From assembly GCA_014529385.2 (NCBI GenBank), contig CM043969.1, positions 29,530,946-29,594,945 on the forward strand: 64,000 bases of DNA, in the 5' to 3' direction. The notes beneath the pieces were generated by a model. The model searched no databases, was not told where the DNA came from, and worked only from the letters and a program-made list of their open reading frames with translations. Shown one piece after another: positions 1 through 9,500 of this stretch. This stretch comes from Adiantum capillus-veneris (Eukaryota > Streptophyta > Polypodiopsida > Polypodiales > Pteridaceae). Position 1 is the stretch's first letter, and each line of letters opens with the position of its first letter. The translations under genes were made by a program, and so were the position numbers.

Positions 1-517
1 TGAGGATTGCGTGATTGGTGCGATGCTCATGTGTAAGAAAGGTGATTGTTGCTGGATCCCATTGTACCAAGGGGGTTACTGCTTGGATACGGGCAAAGCA
101 CTCGTGAAACTTGTGATCTCCCTCCCCTTTCCAGTCACTTGGGAGCCCGCCGATACGAACATTGAGGGAGACGTCCTCTTGTCGTTGTCGCTCGCGTAAC
201 GTGGATGCCACATGGTCTTCGACCTTGTTGGAGATAACCTCTTGCACTTGATTCTTGATCGCCTTTGTGAGGGTGGTTTCTACCTCTGCCGTTGTTTTGT
301 TGAGTCTGGCTTCCATTTGCTCTATCTCCTCTTTCTTGCTGTTTTCCATTGTGTTGAGTCGAGTCTCGATGGCGACGATTCTCTGTTTCAACTCGTCGTT
401 CTCTTTGCGAAGCCTTTCGACTTCATTTTGGAGGCGGGCAGTGCTGTCCATCTTTGGGGGTGTTGCCACGACCCCGACGAAAGTGAGTTTTCCGGGGGAC
501 GAAGCCCTTGTAGCCAT
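1..517 (-). CDS. LINE ORF1-like protein, coiled coil plus RRM-like segment (partial, runs off left edge)
   Basis: An open frame on the minus strand starts at the ATG at 517-515 and stays open to base 1, at least 172 codons. After a short basic N-terminus it has a heptad-rich coiled coil (about residues 23-85: RLQNEVERLRKENDELKQ and onward, rich in E, K, Q and L). A segment with the pattern L-N-V-R-I-G-G-L-P follows, then W-K and H-x-F-x-x-C-F. A coiled coil followed by an R-I-x-G-[LV]-P strand is the layout of L1-type ORF1p, an RNA-binding chaperone that coats LINE RNA. No upstream in-frame ATG was found before a stop, so this start is preferred. ORF2 would lie outside the window. A coiled-coil gag-like protein of another retroelement is the alternative. 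Confidence 0.5.
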   Translation of the reverse strand, partial: MATRASSPGKLTFVGVVATPPKMDSTARLQNEVERLRKENDELKQRIVAIETRLNTMENSKKEEIEQMEARLNKTTAEVETTLTKAIKNQVQEVISNKVEDHVASTLRERQRQEDVSLNVRIGGLPSDWKGEGDHKFHECFARIQAVTPLVQWDPATITFLTHEHRTNHAIL

Positions 518-813
518 GCGTGTGTTTTTTCCTGCACGCTGAGTCTGATGCAGCCTCTCGCGTCCTGCACCTGCTGAGTGTTGCTGTTCTGTGCGCCTTC
601 TCCGACTGTGGGCCTTTAGAGTGGTAACCTTTGCAAAATTGGGCAGGGCACCAGCGAGCAACGCAAGACCAGGTCGACGTGCAGGATGAGCGGAGACCAG
701 CAGAGCAGGGGTTCTCTTGAGTCGGGTGGGGGCGAGCTAAGGCTTGATGCCCCCCCACAGGGCAGCCCCTCGCCCAGGGGGAGGCTGGGAAGGAAGAGAG
801 AAACGGCTAACGA

Positions 814-942
<129 letters not shown>

Positions 943-1039
943 GAGATGAATAACCCACCACCCATTTCATCTCCTCCCAAAGGAGTCTCCAAGACACTTC
1001 TTTTTGGTACCACCTAAACATGATATCACCCCTAGACCT

Positions 1040-1690
1040 TGGTCTTTAGGATCTAGACCCTAAACTGCAAGAATACGACCAAGATATTGCATCTTTGTTT
1101 GCATAAAGGCACATTTCCTCTTCTTGGCATTTGAATCTTGCTTCCTTAATAAGTAGATCAAAACCTAGCTGAGATTATCTAAATGTTCTTCCTTAGAATG
1201 GCTATAAACAAGTATGTCGTCCAAGAAAAAAACTACAAATTTATCTAAGCAAGGGCGCAAGACCGTGTTTATAAGTGTCATTAATGAACTTGGAGCATTT
1301 GTCAGTCCAAAGGGAAGAACAAGAAATTCAAAATGTCCATATTGTGTTCAAAAAGCTATTTTAGGAATATCTCTGACATTAATTTGTAATTAATTTTATA
1401 CCGACCTTAAATCAATCTTTGTGAAGTATATATAGCTCCATAGAGTTGATAAAAAAACTCATCGACTCTAAGCTTAGGGTACTTATTCTTTAGGGTAACC
1501 TTATTTGGACCCCGATAATCTACGCACATGTGCATAGAACCGTCCTTCTTTCTTGTCAAGTCTTTAGCTTCACTTTGACTAAGCCTATATCCTAGTTGCT
1601 TATAGGTTTTCTATCTAGCTACACGTCTATGCTATGTTGTATTTCCCTCTCTTTCGATAAACTAGAAGGTAAATATTCCAAAAAGACATT
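1040..1690 (-). pseudogene. Ty3/gypsy reverse transcriptase, degenerate (element E0)
   Basis: Read on the minus strand across several frames, the region follows the Ty3 RT order. It opens with S-K-E-R-E-I-Q-H-S-I-D (pol linker), then [43 protein letters not shown], and the catalytic F-L-D-D-I-L-V-Y-S block. It ends with Y-L-G-R-I-L before D-P-K-D-Q-G-L-G-V. Stops and frameshifts interrupt nearly every segment, so it cannot encode an active enzyme. The family would copy element RNA into DNA in cytoplasmic particles. Orientation and distance fit the primer binding site at 4087-4104, so this is taken as the pol remnant of E0. RNase H and integrase are not visible toward base 1. Confidence 0.85.
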
Positions 1691-4086
1691 GTTAAATCTT
1701 CCAAAAAACAATCTATACAATGTAGTATTTCCAATTAAATTTGGAGGTAAATCTTTCTAGAGTTAAATTTTCCCTCTCTGGAGTTAAAAACATCGTTATA
1801 GTCGCACAATACTCAATTAAGCTTATCACATTGAGACATTGTATCTTCATGTACAAGTAAAGTAGACAAGCATGAAAAAAGATAAATATTCTCTATCTAT
1901 TTGCTTTCCACAATAACAACAAAACTAGAATGCATACTTATTTTCTTTTTGTAGGAACTACAAAACTAGAATGTTTACTTACTGATACACATCAATCAAA
2001 CAATTAACTAGCATTTAAAATTACCCATGACACATACCAAAAGGTTGGTGCTCTATGTCTAAGTCCACGGGTACATTTACTCTCCACATGTGGAGTAAAT
2101 TCAAAAACTAGTGTTTTACTTCATTAAAGAAGAAGAGCCTTTTTTGGAGTATATCTACTTAACATAACAGGATCCCTAAACTTATTAATTCCACAATCTG
2201 ATGGATGTTGTAAAGTGCCCAAGTATGGCTGCATCAGAACTACACATACATCCCTTTGCTTAAAACTTGGTGCCCTTATGGTGCCCTTATGACTGTACAT
2301 TGCCTCTAGTTTGAACATCCAAACATGATCCTATACACGAGCAAAGCTAACTTCAAATTGGATCTGAAATATGAATATTAATAAAAGAAACTCAAAGATA
2401 GCCACGTAACTCGTGCTTGCTTATAGCCATATATACATCAATTTTTTTTGATAGAGATGTTGCGACAAGAAATTGAATTGGACACACATCTATTGCACAA
2501 ACATAGTGTCTTGCTATAGTGAACATGAAGCTTGGTTTGCACTTTGCCAAAAGTGTTACACTCATGACACAACATACAATCTCATAGACCTATTGGTAGA
2601 ATTCTACAACAAAATTGATGGAGAGGTGAGAGAAGAGGAAAATAACACAAATACTGGGTGCAATCTTCCATGGTGCAAGAGTGAGGATTCTCCTCTTGCA
2701 CATAAATATTTATAGATTGATCAATGCTAAAAAATGATTACAAACCGTCCGCTTGGACATAAATTGACCATTTCTCATAAGGAACATTTTAATAATAAAG
2801 TATCCATAAATGCTATCATATCTCATCATCTATAAACTTGCCGTGCATTTCCACCTTTCAATTGCAATAATTAGGTGTTATTAATGCATCATAAATAAAT
2901 CCCTTTACATACCTCTCTATTAGGAAGCAATTGTCCTTAGTTGCTAAGTTATGAATATGCATATCATACTTGTCAAAGGCAATGGTTAAATTTATGTGTC
3001 AAAAATAAACACTCATAAAACTAAACAAAAAATGTTTCTTATGCTTGTCGTGAACCATATACTACATATAATCCAATGTCCCATACCACGAGAATAAGTA
3101 GTATATGTCATATCCTAATGTATCAAGATATTAGTGGTCACAATCATTCTTCAATAATCAATTGCATGCCATCAACCACATAGTGTATATTCCAATGTCC
3201 CATACCGCGAGAATAAGTAGTATAATGTATCAAGATATCATTGGTGAGAGATACCCCTCCCCAGGTTTGCACAGAATATACAATTTTCAATATACATCAG
3301 ATTTGCGGAAGCATTTGCATAGGGGAGGAGTTCTCAACGCCCGACCAAGCATGGAGTTTAGGCCATGAGCCGGACTGCATCCAGAGGTACCTAGCAACTA
3401 GTGCTACCCCTGAATGGGTGTTATGAATGAAAGCATACTCAAGGAAAAATAGTTTCATTGGTTCCTCTCTTTGAACTAGGTGATGTGTCTCTTTTAAGCT
3501 CCCGCTTGAGTTTAGGTTCACTTCAGGAGGTTTAGTTCATGCAACCTTTACCCATATATCATACAAAAAATCTTTTGGCAAGTTTTGCCTTGTATATGGC
3601 CACTTTTTATTTGTAAATCCATCTAACCCATCTTGGCCTAGATGACCATTTACAGCACTCTGAGGCTATTTCCTTGATCTTTTTGAATTCAACTTCCACC
3701 TTGAAGTATTCCTTTATGCTTCTTAAGTGCTATAATCAACTTTCATGGAATTTGAAAGAAGATTCAAGCATATAACACTTTAAATCCACGATTTTAGGGT
3801 TTTACTGTGGATTGATTTGAGTCCTACTTACCAAACTGCTAACAAACAAGAATAAACAAAAACAAACAAATTACAATGACCTTGGGCCCAAAGAAGATCT
3901 AAACCTATTTTCTACCAAGAAACCTCAAGCACAGCTCAACCCATGAACTTGCTAAGGACTCTTCCTAATCTAACTACTTCTAAAAGGATAAGATATTTTT
4001 CTTGGAGAAAAGTGTTCGAAGAAGTGATAAGTACCAAAGAACTTCTCTCCAACACTAGTCTTTAAGGGTATGGTCAAGAGGTGTAC
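1691..4086 (-). other. Probable decayed gag-protease region of E0; contains a local duplication
   Basis: This 2.4-kb AT-rich stretch lies between the E0 primer binding site and its RT remnant, where gag and protease would sit. I could not recognise either domain by eye. Two diverged copies of a ~60-bp sequence (3072-3138 and 3191-3246, both starting TCCAATGTCCCATACC and ending near TATCAAGATAT) form a direct repeat. The rest shows no coding signature I trust. Confidence 0.35.
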
Positions 4087-4104
4087 TCCCCGGCAATGAC
4101 GCCA
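4087..4104 (-). other. Primer binding site of E0, tRNA-Asp type
   Basis: The minus strand reads TGGCGTCATTGCCGGGGA, which matches the complement of plant tRNA-Asp 3' end (TGGCGCCGTTGCCGGGGA) except at two positions. It is followed after three bases by TGATGG, the inferred LTR edge at 4108. This fixes E0 as a minus-strand element whose 5' LTR lies to the right. Confidence 0.7.
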
Positions 4105-4107
4105 AAA

Positions 4108-4343
4108 TGATGGCTTCTCCGGTCGTCATCATGCCGGATGCCATATCTATCATAGCACAGTTGGAAACACACAAGCCACACCTATGTCAAACCAAAGGAA
4201 GTATGATCTTGACCACAAGATGCGGAACTCAAAATACAAGGCGTCGCCCCCGTATTCCCCTAAGTAAAAGACTACAATAGCATTGGACTCCTTAAAAACA
4301 AACAAGCTAGCTCTCAAACCATTATCCCATTGGTAATGTCTAT
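4108..4343 (-). repeat. 5' LTR of E0, part 1 (interrupted by E1)
   Basis: The sequence starts with TG directly beside the primer binding site and continues to the E1 insertion point. Its continuation resumes at 13180. Just before the break it holds GGTAATGTCTAT, which recurs just after E1 (13181 onward). The target therefore contained a short tandem repeat of about 18 bp. Confidence 0.6.
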
Positions 4344-4348
4344 CCCGT

Positions 4349-4613
4349 TGTGCGCGTATGTCGCACGTGTCAATGCAAGGAACTTACTGATACACCGTGT
4401 GCGAGCCACAAATGGCTCCAAGCAGACAACAAGCCTAAACTAGTAAGCTCAAAGAAGGCGATGTGTGTCACTCATCGCTCTACGCTTGCTTCGTGGAGGA
4501 TTCCTTGCCGCGAAGAAGAAGGAGACGCCGCTACGCCGCGCTCAACCGCTTCACCGCCGTCGTGGCTTCGTAATGCTCGATCGCCCACACACTCCCTCTC
4601 TCTCCCTCTCTCA

Positions 4614-4645
<32 letters not shown>

Positions 4646-4961
4646 AAGAGATGAAGAAGAAGAAGAAGGAGATGGAGCAAGAGCACTCTTCAATTGCACA
4701 AATGAGAGAATGAGTGAATTTTAGGTTTAGTTGACTTTTATATGAGCTCGCTCCATTCACACTTGGGCGCCCATGCTTAGCCAACTAATCCCTTGAATGT
4801 TCCAGTTAGAGTGCACCTCTCATCGGCGATCACTCTTACCCTTTTCCTATTGGACCGACAAGCCCGATACCTGACTCTACCAAATAAATAACACAATGTC
4901 TGCCGTAGGTTACAACGTCCGTCGTAGGTGATAGGGTGTCCGTGAGCCATGAGGGTTAACA
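4349..4961 (-). repeat. E1 3' LTR (613 bp)
   Basis: Closely similar to the LTRs at 12547, 34803 and 43123. It contains an internal (CT)n-(AC)n microsatellite near 4590-4645. A minus-strand TATA box is at 4736-4745. TG...CA termini are TGTGCG and TTAACA. Confidence 0.93.
4736..4745 (-). promoter_or_regulatory. LTR TATA box (E1 3' LTR)
   Basis: The minus strand reads TCATATAAAA inside GAGCTCATATAAAAGTCAAC. The same site is kept in all four LTRs of the family (also 12949-12958, 35201-35210, 43497-43506). This is the expected core promoter position for element transcription. Confidence 0.6.
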
Positions 4962-4974
4962 TGCCCCCCTTCCT
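4962..4974 (-). other. Polypurine tract of E1
   Basis: The minus strand reads AGGAAGGGGGGCA immediately before the 3' LTR start TGTTAACC. This is the plus-strand primer site of an LTR element. Confidence 0.75.
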
Positions 4975-6599
4975 AATGTAGATTTCGTCCTCGGAAGCTA
5001 TTGAGTTGAAGCTCGTTCATCGAGGTGGAAGAGCATTTGAGATGAATGTCCTTAGCCTTCTTAAGTCACTGCAAAATCAAACAACATTGGCACAGTAATT
5101 GCATTCTCATAAGCAATTAAAAAGCATATGTAGTTTTAGGCAGACAAATTGATTGGTAACAGAATTTTAAACAATTTGTCAGCAATAAACATTAAATTGC
5201 AATATAATCAAATGCATAAACAGATGTAAAGGTAAAAAATTAAACAAGTCTGGGGTCACTAATTTAACGGTCGAAAGGCACTAGAGATCGACTATTAATA
5301 CCATGGGTAAGCTTCTTAATTTTCTCTGGTCAATTAAGTTGTTTAATCGAGAGAGCCAGGTATTTCATGTTCAAGGGCTGACTAGAGGTTATACTTAGAA
5401 GACCTTGTAGTTAGGCTACGATAAAAGGAATTTCTCATGAAATCATCGCCTGACTGATTACCTTTTCTTTGACCCCCCAAAGTCTTTTCACAGTGATTCA
5501 ATTTTGATGTGTGTGCTTATTTTGTATGCCTTGGGTTTTTTGCTTTTCAAGGAAAAGCGCCCACACTGGGAACCTCTAGGGCTCTAGTACCATAGGCGAT
5601 ACATGTGAGTGAAGTACCAAATCAAGCTGAGATTTCTCTTCCAGCTTAAGATTTTACAATGTGGCACTTTGATGTTTTGTTTGTTCATTTTCAAAATTTT
5701 AATTTGTAACTTTGGGGGGTCATATAACACTGATACACCTCCCCAGGCTCATCACACAAGTAAACTCCCTTTATAATACTTAAGCGAAAGGTCAATAGGG
5801 TCTAAGCCCACTAGAAAGCCCTATTACATTTCACACAATGCTGCCTAAATTGGATGAAGAACCTAAGTAACCATTGATTATTAGGAAGGCATTCCCCATG
5901 GTATTAAGAGAAGATCCCTAACACCTAGCTTGGTCAAACTAGCTTAATCGGACTGTTTGATTTTTAATCCTAGACAAGTGATTATGACAAAATTACATTA
6001 AATTTAATGTTTGATACTAAGCAAATGTGTTGAATATTATGCTACCAATCACAATTAAAGCAGACAAACACATGGATGCAAAAAAGATAAGGGGCAATGC
6101 TAATGGACAAGAAACACCTGTTTGTGTTGATGATCGCGCTTGATATGAAAAGTGGATGAGAGAAAGATCCCATGAAGGTCCAAATACTAACAACTACAAC
6201 ACGTTCCTGTACACACGAGGAAACACAAAGAATACCTCTAGGAGGCACATCAGTGGGAAAAAGGAACTTTGCTAATCACTCAACTCTAAAACAGAAACAC
6301 TCCTATCGTACTAATTCTACCTACCCTCCATCACTCGAGTGATGAGGATCAAAGGTGTTTTATGGCATAGGTTTTTGTTTCAGTGTACCGGATGCGAATA
6401 TGTAGGTGTGAGTCAATGTTTTGACTTTTATTGTGCATACTCGTTTGCTAATTGCTCTTGCTCTTTTTTTTTTGTGAGTATAAGGCTTTATATATATACA
6501 TTCCCTAAGATTGGTGATTGAGAGGTCAGGGAAACAAGGTTGAGAGGGGAGTGAGTGAATGATGACTGTCAGCAAACATTCCCGCCTTCCTTGGGTAGA
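4975..6599 (-). other. E1 3' noncoding region
   Basis: No coding signature lies between the polyprotein stop at 6600 and the purine tract. The region is matched along its length by E2 (35421-37039). It includes the sharply conserved block at 5510-5645, listed separately. Confidence 0.7.
5510..5645 (-). ncRNA. Conserved 3' noncoding block with two potential hairpins (E1 copy)
   Basis: Nearly identical in E2 (35956-36091), and about 90 percent identical over its first ~93 bases in E4 (54802-54919), an otherwise very different element. On the plus strand the core holds GCTTTT-CAAGG-AAAAGC, an exact 6-bp stem, followed at once by GCCCA-CAC-TGGGA, a second short stem. The complementary (element-sense) strand folds the same way. 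Retention in a noncoding region beside diverged coding sequence suggests a functional RNA element such as packaging, export or 3'-end control. The function is inference; the conservation is seen. Confidence 0.5.
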
Positions 6600-9500
6600 T
6601 CATATCGTTTGAAATGTGCTCGTCACCCTTTGAAACCAATTGTTCCAGTCGATAATAGGTGAGGATTTTTTCCAGTAGTTTTCTATTACCTTAGGTGCCT
6701 CATCGAGTTGCAAGGGTGGTAAGGTACTCTCCCAGGATCGAACTTGAAGTGGTTCATCAGGTGATTCTTGAACATTGGGAAGTGTGGATTCCTTTGTAGC
6801 TTTATGGAGGTACACTATTGTAGGTGGAGGCTGTGGAGAAGCTTTTACCTCTATGGATGCATTATATGAGGAGCTAGAAGCTTCATGGGACTCCCCCCTT
6901 CTTGAGCTAGGTGGAACAAATCATTCTTTCTTCGGTACCCAAACTAGTTCTGGAGCGGGTGTGTAGCATTCAATGATTTTTTTCTTTCCACGATGGTCAA
7001 TTCGTTTTGGAGCTACGGGATTGGGCTCACATGGGTCAGGTGATAGGTAAGAACACAATCTACATTTTGGCACCCAGATTTGATCATTTCCTTGATAGTA
7101 GCCTTGGGCTTCCAATAGTCGTTTAGGAATCCAACGCAACGTTTCTTTACATTTCTTGGAGTGAGTGGGACGTTTCTTATAAGGCTTCTGTTTTTTAGTA
7201 CTAGCCATGGTCGCTAAAGAAGATTTAAAGACCCACTAGTATGTTTTCTTTGTTATATGAGGATGAGTCTTGTCAGAAGCTATATGAATTGCTTGTAGCA
7301 TATTTAAGGGTACGGGCATTTCATCCCCTTCAGGTGTTACCCAGGTTGTCCCCCTATTTCCCCAAGTGTCTATGGTTGCTGCTAGGTGGACCCAATCCAC
7401 ATTGTCTGACTCAGTCATCCCAGGTAGTACATCCATGTAAGGAGAATCTTCCCCAACATCAGTGTCCGCTTTACACGTGTAACAATACTACAATGGGGCC
7501 GAGTGAACTGTGGTGTCAGATCTATAATCAATTATAAACCTATTTCCTAGAGGATGTGCTCGACCCGTCACAAGATCCACTCGAATGACAGAATCTTGGA
7601 ACTGCAAGTAGACATGGTTTTTAGACCAGTCATGCACCATTTGTGCTTCCCTCATGAAAGGACGTCCTAAGATCATCTCCGATGCCATAGTGTGTTTGGA
7701 GAAATCCATAACAATAAAGGTAATCCTTATTTTATTTCCAAAGACCTTGATCTTGAGATCTTCTAGCATCCCAATAGGTTTAACAATAGACCCATTGGCC
7801 ATCTTCACTACTATGGTTGTGGTCGCAAGGTGAGGTTTTCCCATAGTTTCCCAACAATTTTTAGTCACAATGCTAACCCCAGCGTCACCATCAAGGATTC
7901 CCTTCACAGTTAATCCCTTAGTAGTGATTGGTGTAGTCGCATTGGATTCATCACCCTCAAACTATTGTCCCAACTTGTTAACAGGTATTTCTATAACAAG
8001 GTTCTCATCTAGGTTGGGTTGTGGATCTATATATTCCTCCTCTATTGGCATCTCCTCAGCTCCATCCATCTGTGCAAATTGTGGTAGCCCAAACTTCCGT
8101 TCTCCATTGAGGAACGCTCGAAGGGCTGAGACTAGCTCGGGGTCTTTATATAGTTTGGACATGATGGTGGTTCTAACTTCTGAAGACATGAAATCCATCA
8201 ATTTGGCAATGTTTAACGGCACCTTTTGGCCTTGAGTCCCTTGAAGTGGGGAAGATGGTATCTCCATTTCTTCGATAGGATCACGTAGTCCCTCTGTAAA
8301 CATTCTTTCCATCAAGAAGTGAGTACGCCCACTTTCCCATGACTTTAAGTCACTTTCTTCTTGGATGACACTAGGTATGTCCAAGGGTCTATGGACTGGG
8401 TGAGGTTGTTGTTGCGTAGGGAACACGGTGTCTGTAATATGGATCTTCCTAGGTGCTGGTTCTAGATCCCTTTGGGTATCTTCTACCAAACTCCTTAATT
8501 GCTTAACTCGCTCAATCTCCTCTGTAGGGTTTGGGTAAGTTCCTATCTTCTTTTTGGATCCTGACCATTGTGGCTCATGAAGATCTTCCTTGTTGGTTTC
8601 TATGTTAGTGGTCATTTTGGTCTCCATGGTTTCAACTGAATTAGAATCTTCTTCAGCGTCGTTCATATATACGGAGTCATCACCAGTCCCTATGTTGTTC
8701 TATGAACTGGGGTCTGACTTAGCTGCTTTTTGCAATCTCTTTCTTCGTGTTTTCTTCTTTTTTTGAGATTGGGCAATTGATGCCGTGTCTCTTTCCTCAA
8801 GAATATAATTTTGTTTTTGGAGCATCGATCGTGTGAGTACGTTTACTAGTACCACGGGTGCACTTGGTGATGGCTCCTCGGTAAATTCAATCAAGTTTAA
8901 TGGCGTGATCTTCGGTGCATTTGGATTATTTGGACATTGGGCAATCAAATGATATATGCCACATCGATTACACATGAGTATCGGCATTGTAGACGTGCTC
9001 GCTTGATTGGTTTGCATTAGTGTGGCATTCTTTTGTAGCCTAATAGGACACTCGGCTACAGGATGTGGACCTCCACACTCATAGCATTGAAGAGGTGGTC
9101 TCTTAGCGGTGTAATTGATATTTTGGCCTCTTGCTGCAAGAGCAGCTACTTGATATACAGGTTTGACTTGTCCCCAATAGTCCTCCATGTAGTATTGTGG
9201 ACTTTCTTCAAGCACATCCATCCCATAGGCGATATTAGGATCTATATCTTCCTCATAGCCTTCCAAACAAGAAATAGATGACTCACAACCCACTTGATTC
9301 ACAGAAGTGATTCTCAGATGTGGTGGTTGCGGTCCTAGCACTGGAGGTGGTAAGGGTGTTGTTTGAACAACATTTTGGGCCCTAGGGACCATGTGTTGTG
9401 CTGTTTGTTCAAGAGGTGGGGCCATCGCACGCTTAAATACTATGCAATCCTTAGCTTGCTGACCATACCTCCCACATGCATTGCAGTTCCCATTGAATTT

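Noticed and set aside
212-577. Plus-strand open frames over the first 600 bases
   Set aside because: They overlap the minus-strand LINE ORF1-like frame, which has coiled-coil and RRM-like content; the plus frames show none.
2473-2715. 80-codon plus-strand frame with several Cys/His
   Set aside because: Isolated, on the strand opposite to E0, and with no recognised pattern.
4350-4724. Open frames of 82-124 codons in each E1/E2 LTR
   Set aside because: They lie inside the LTR on the strand opposite to the element, cross a microsatellite and vary between copies; no coding support.
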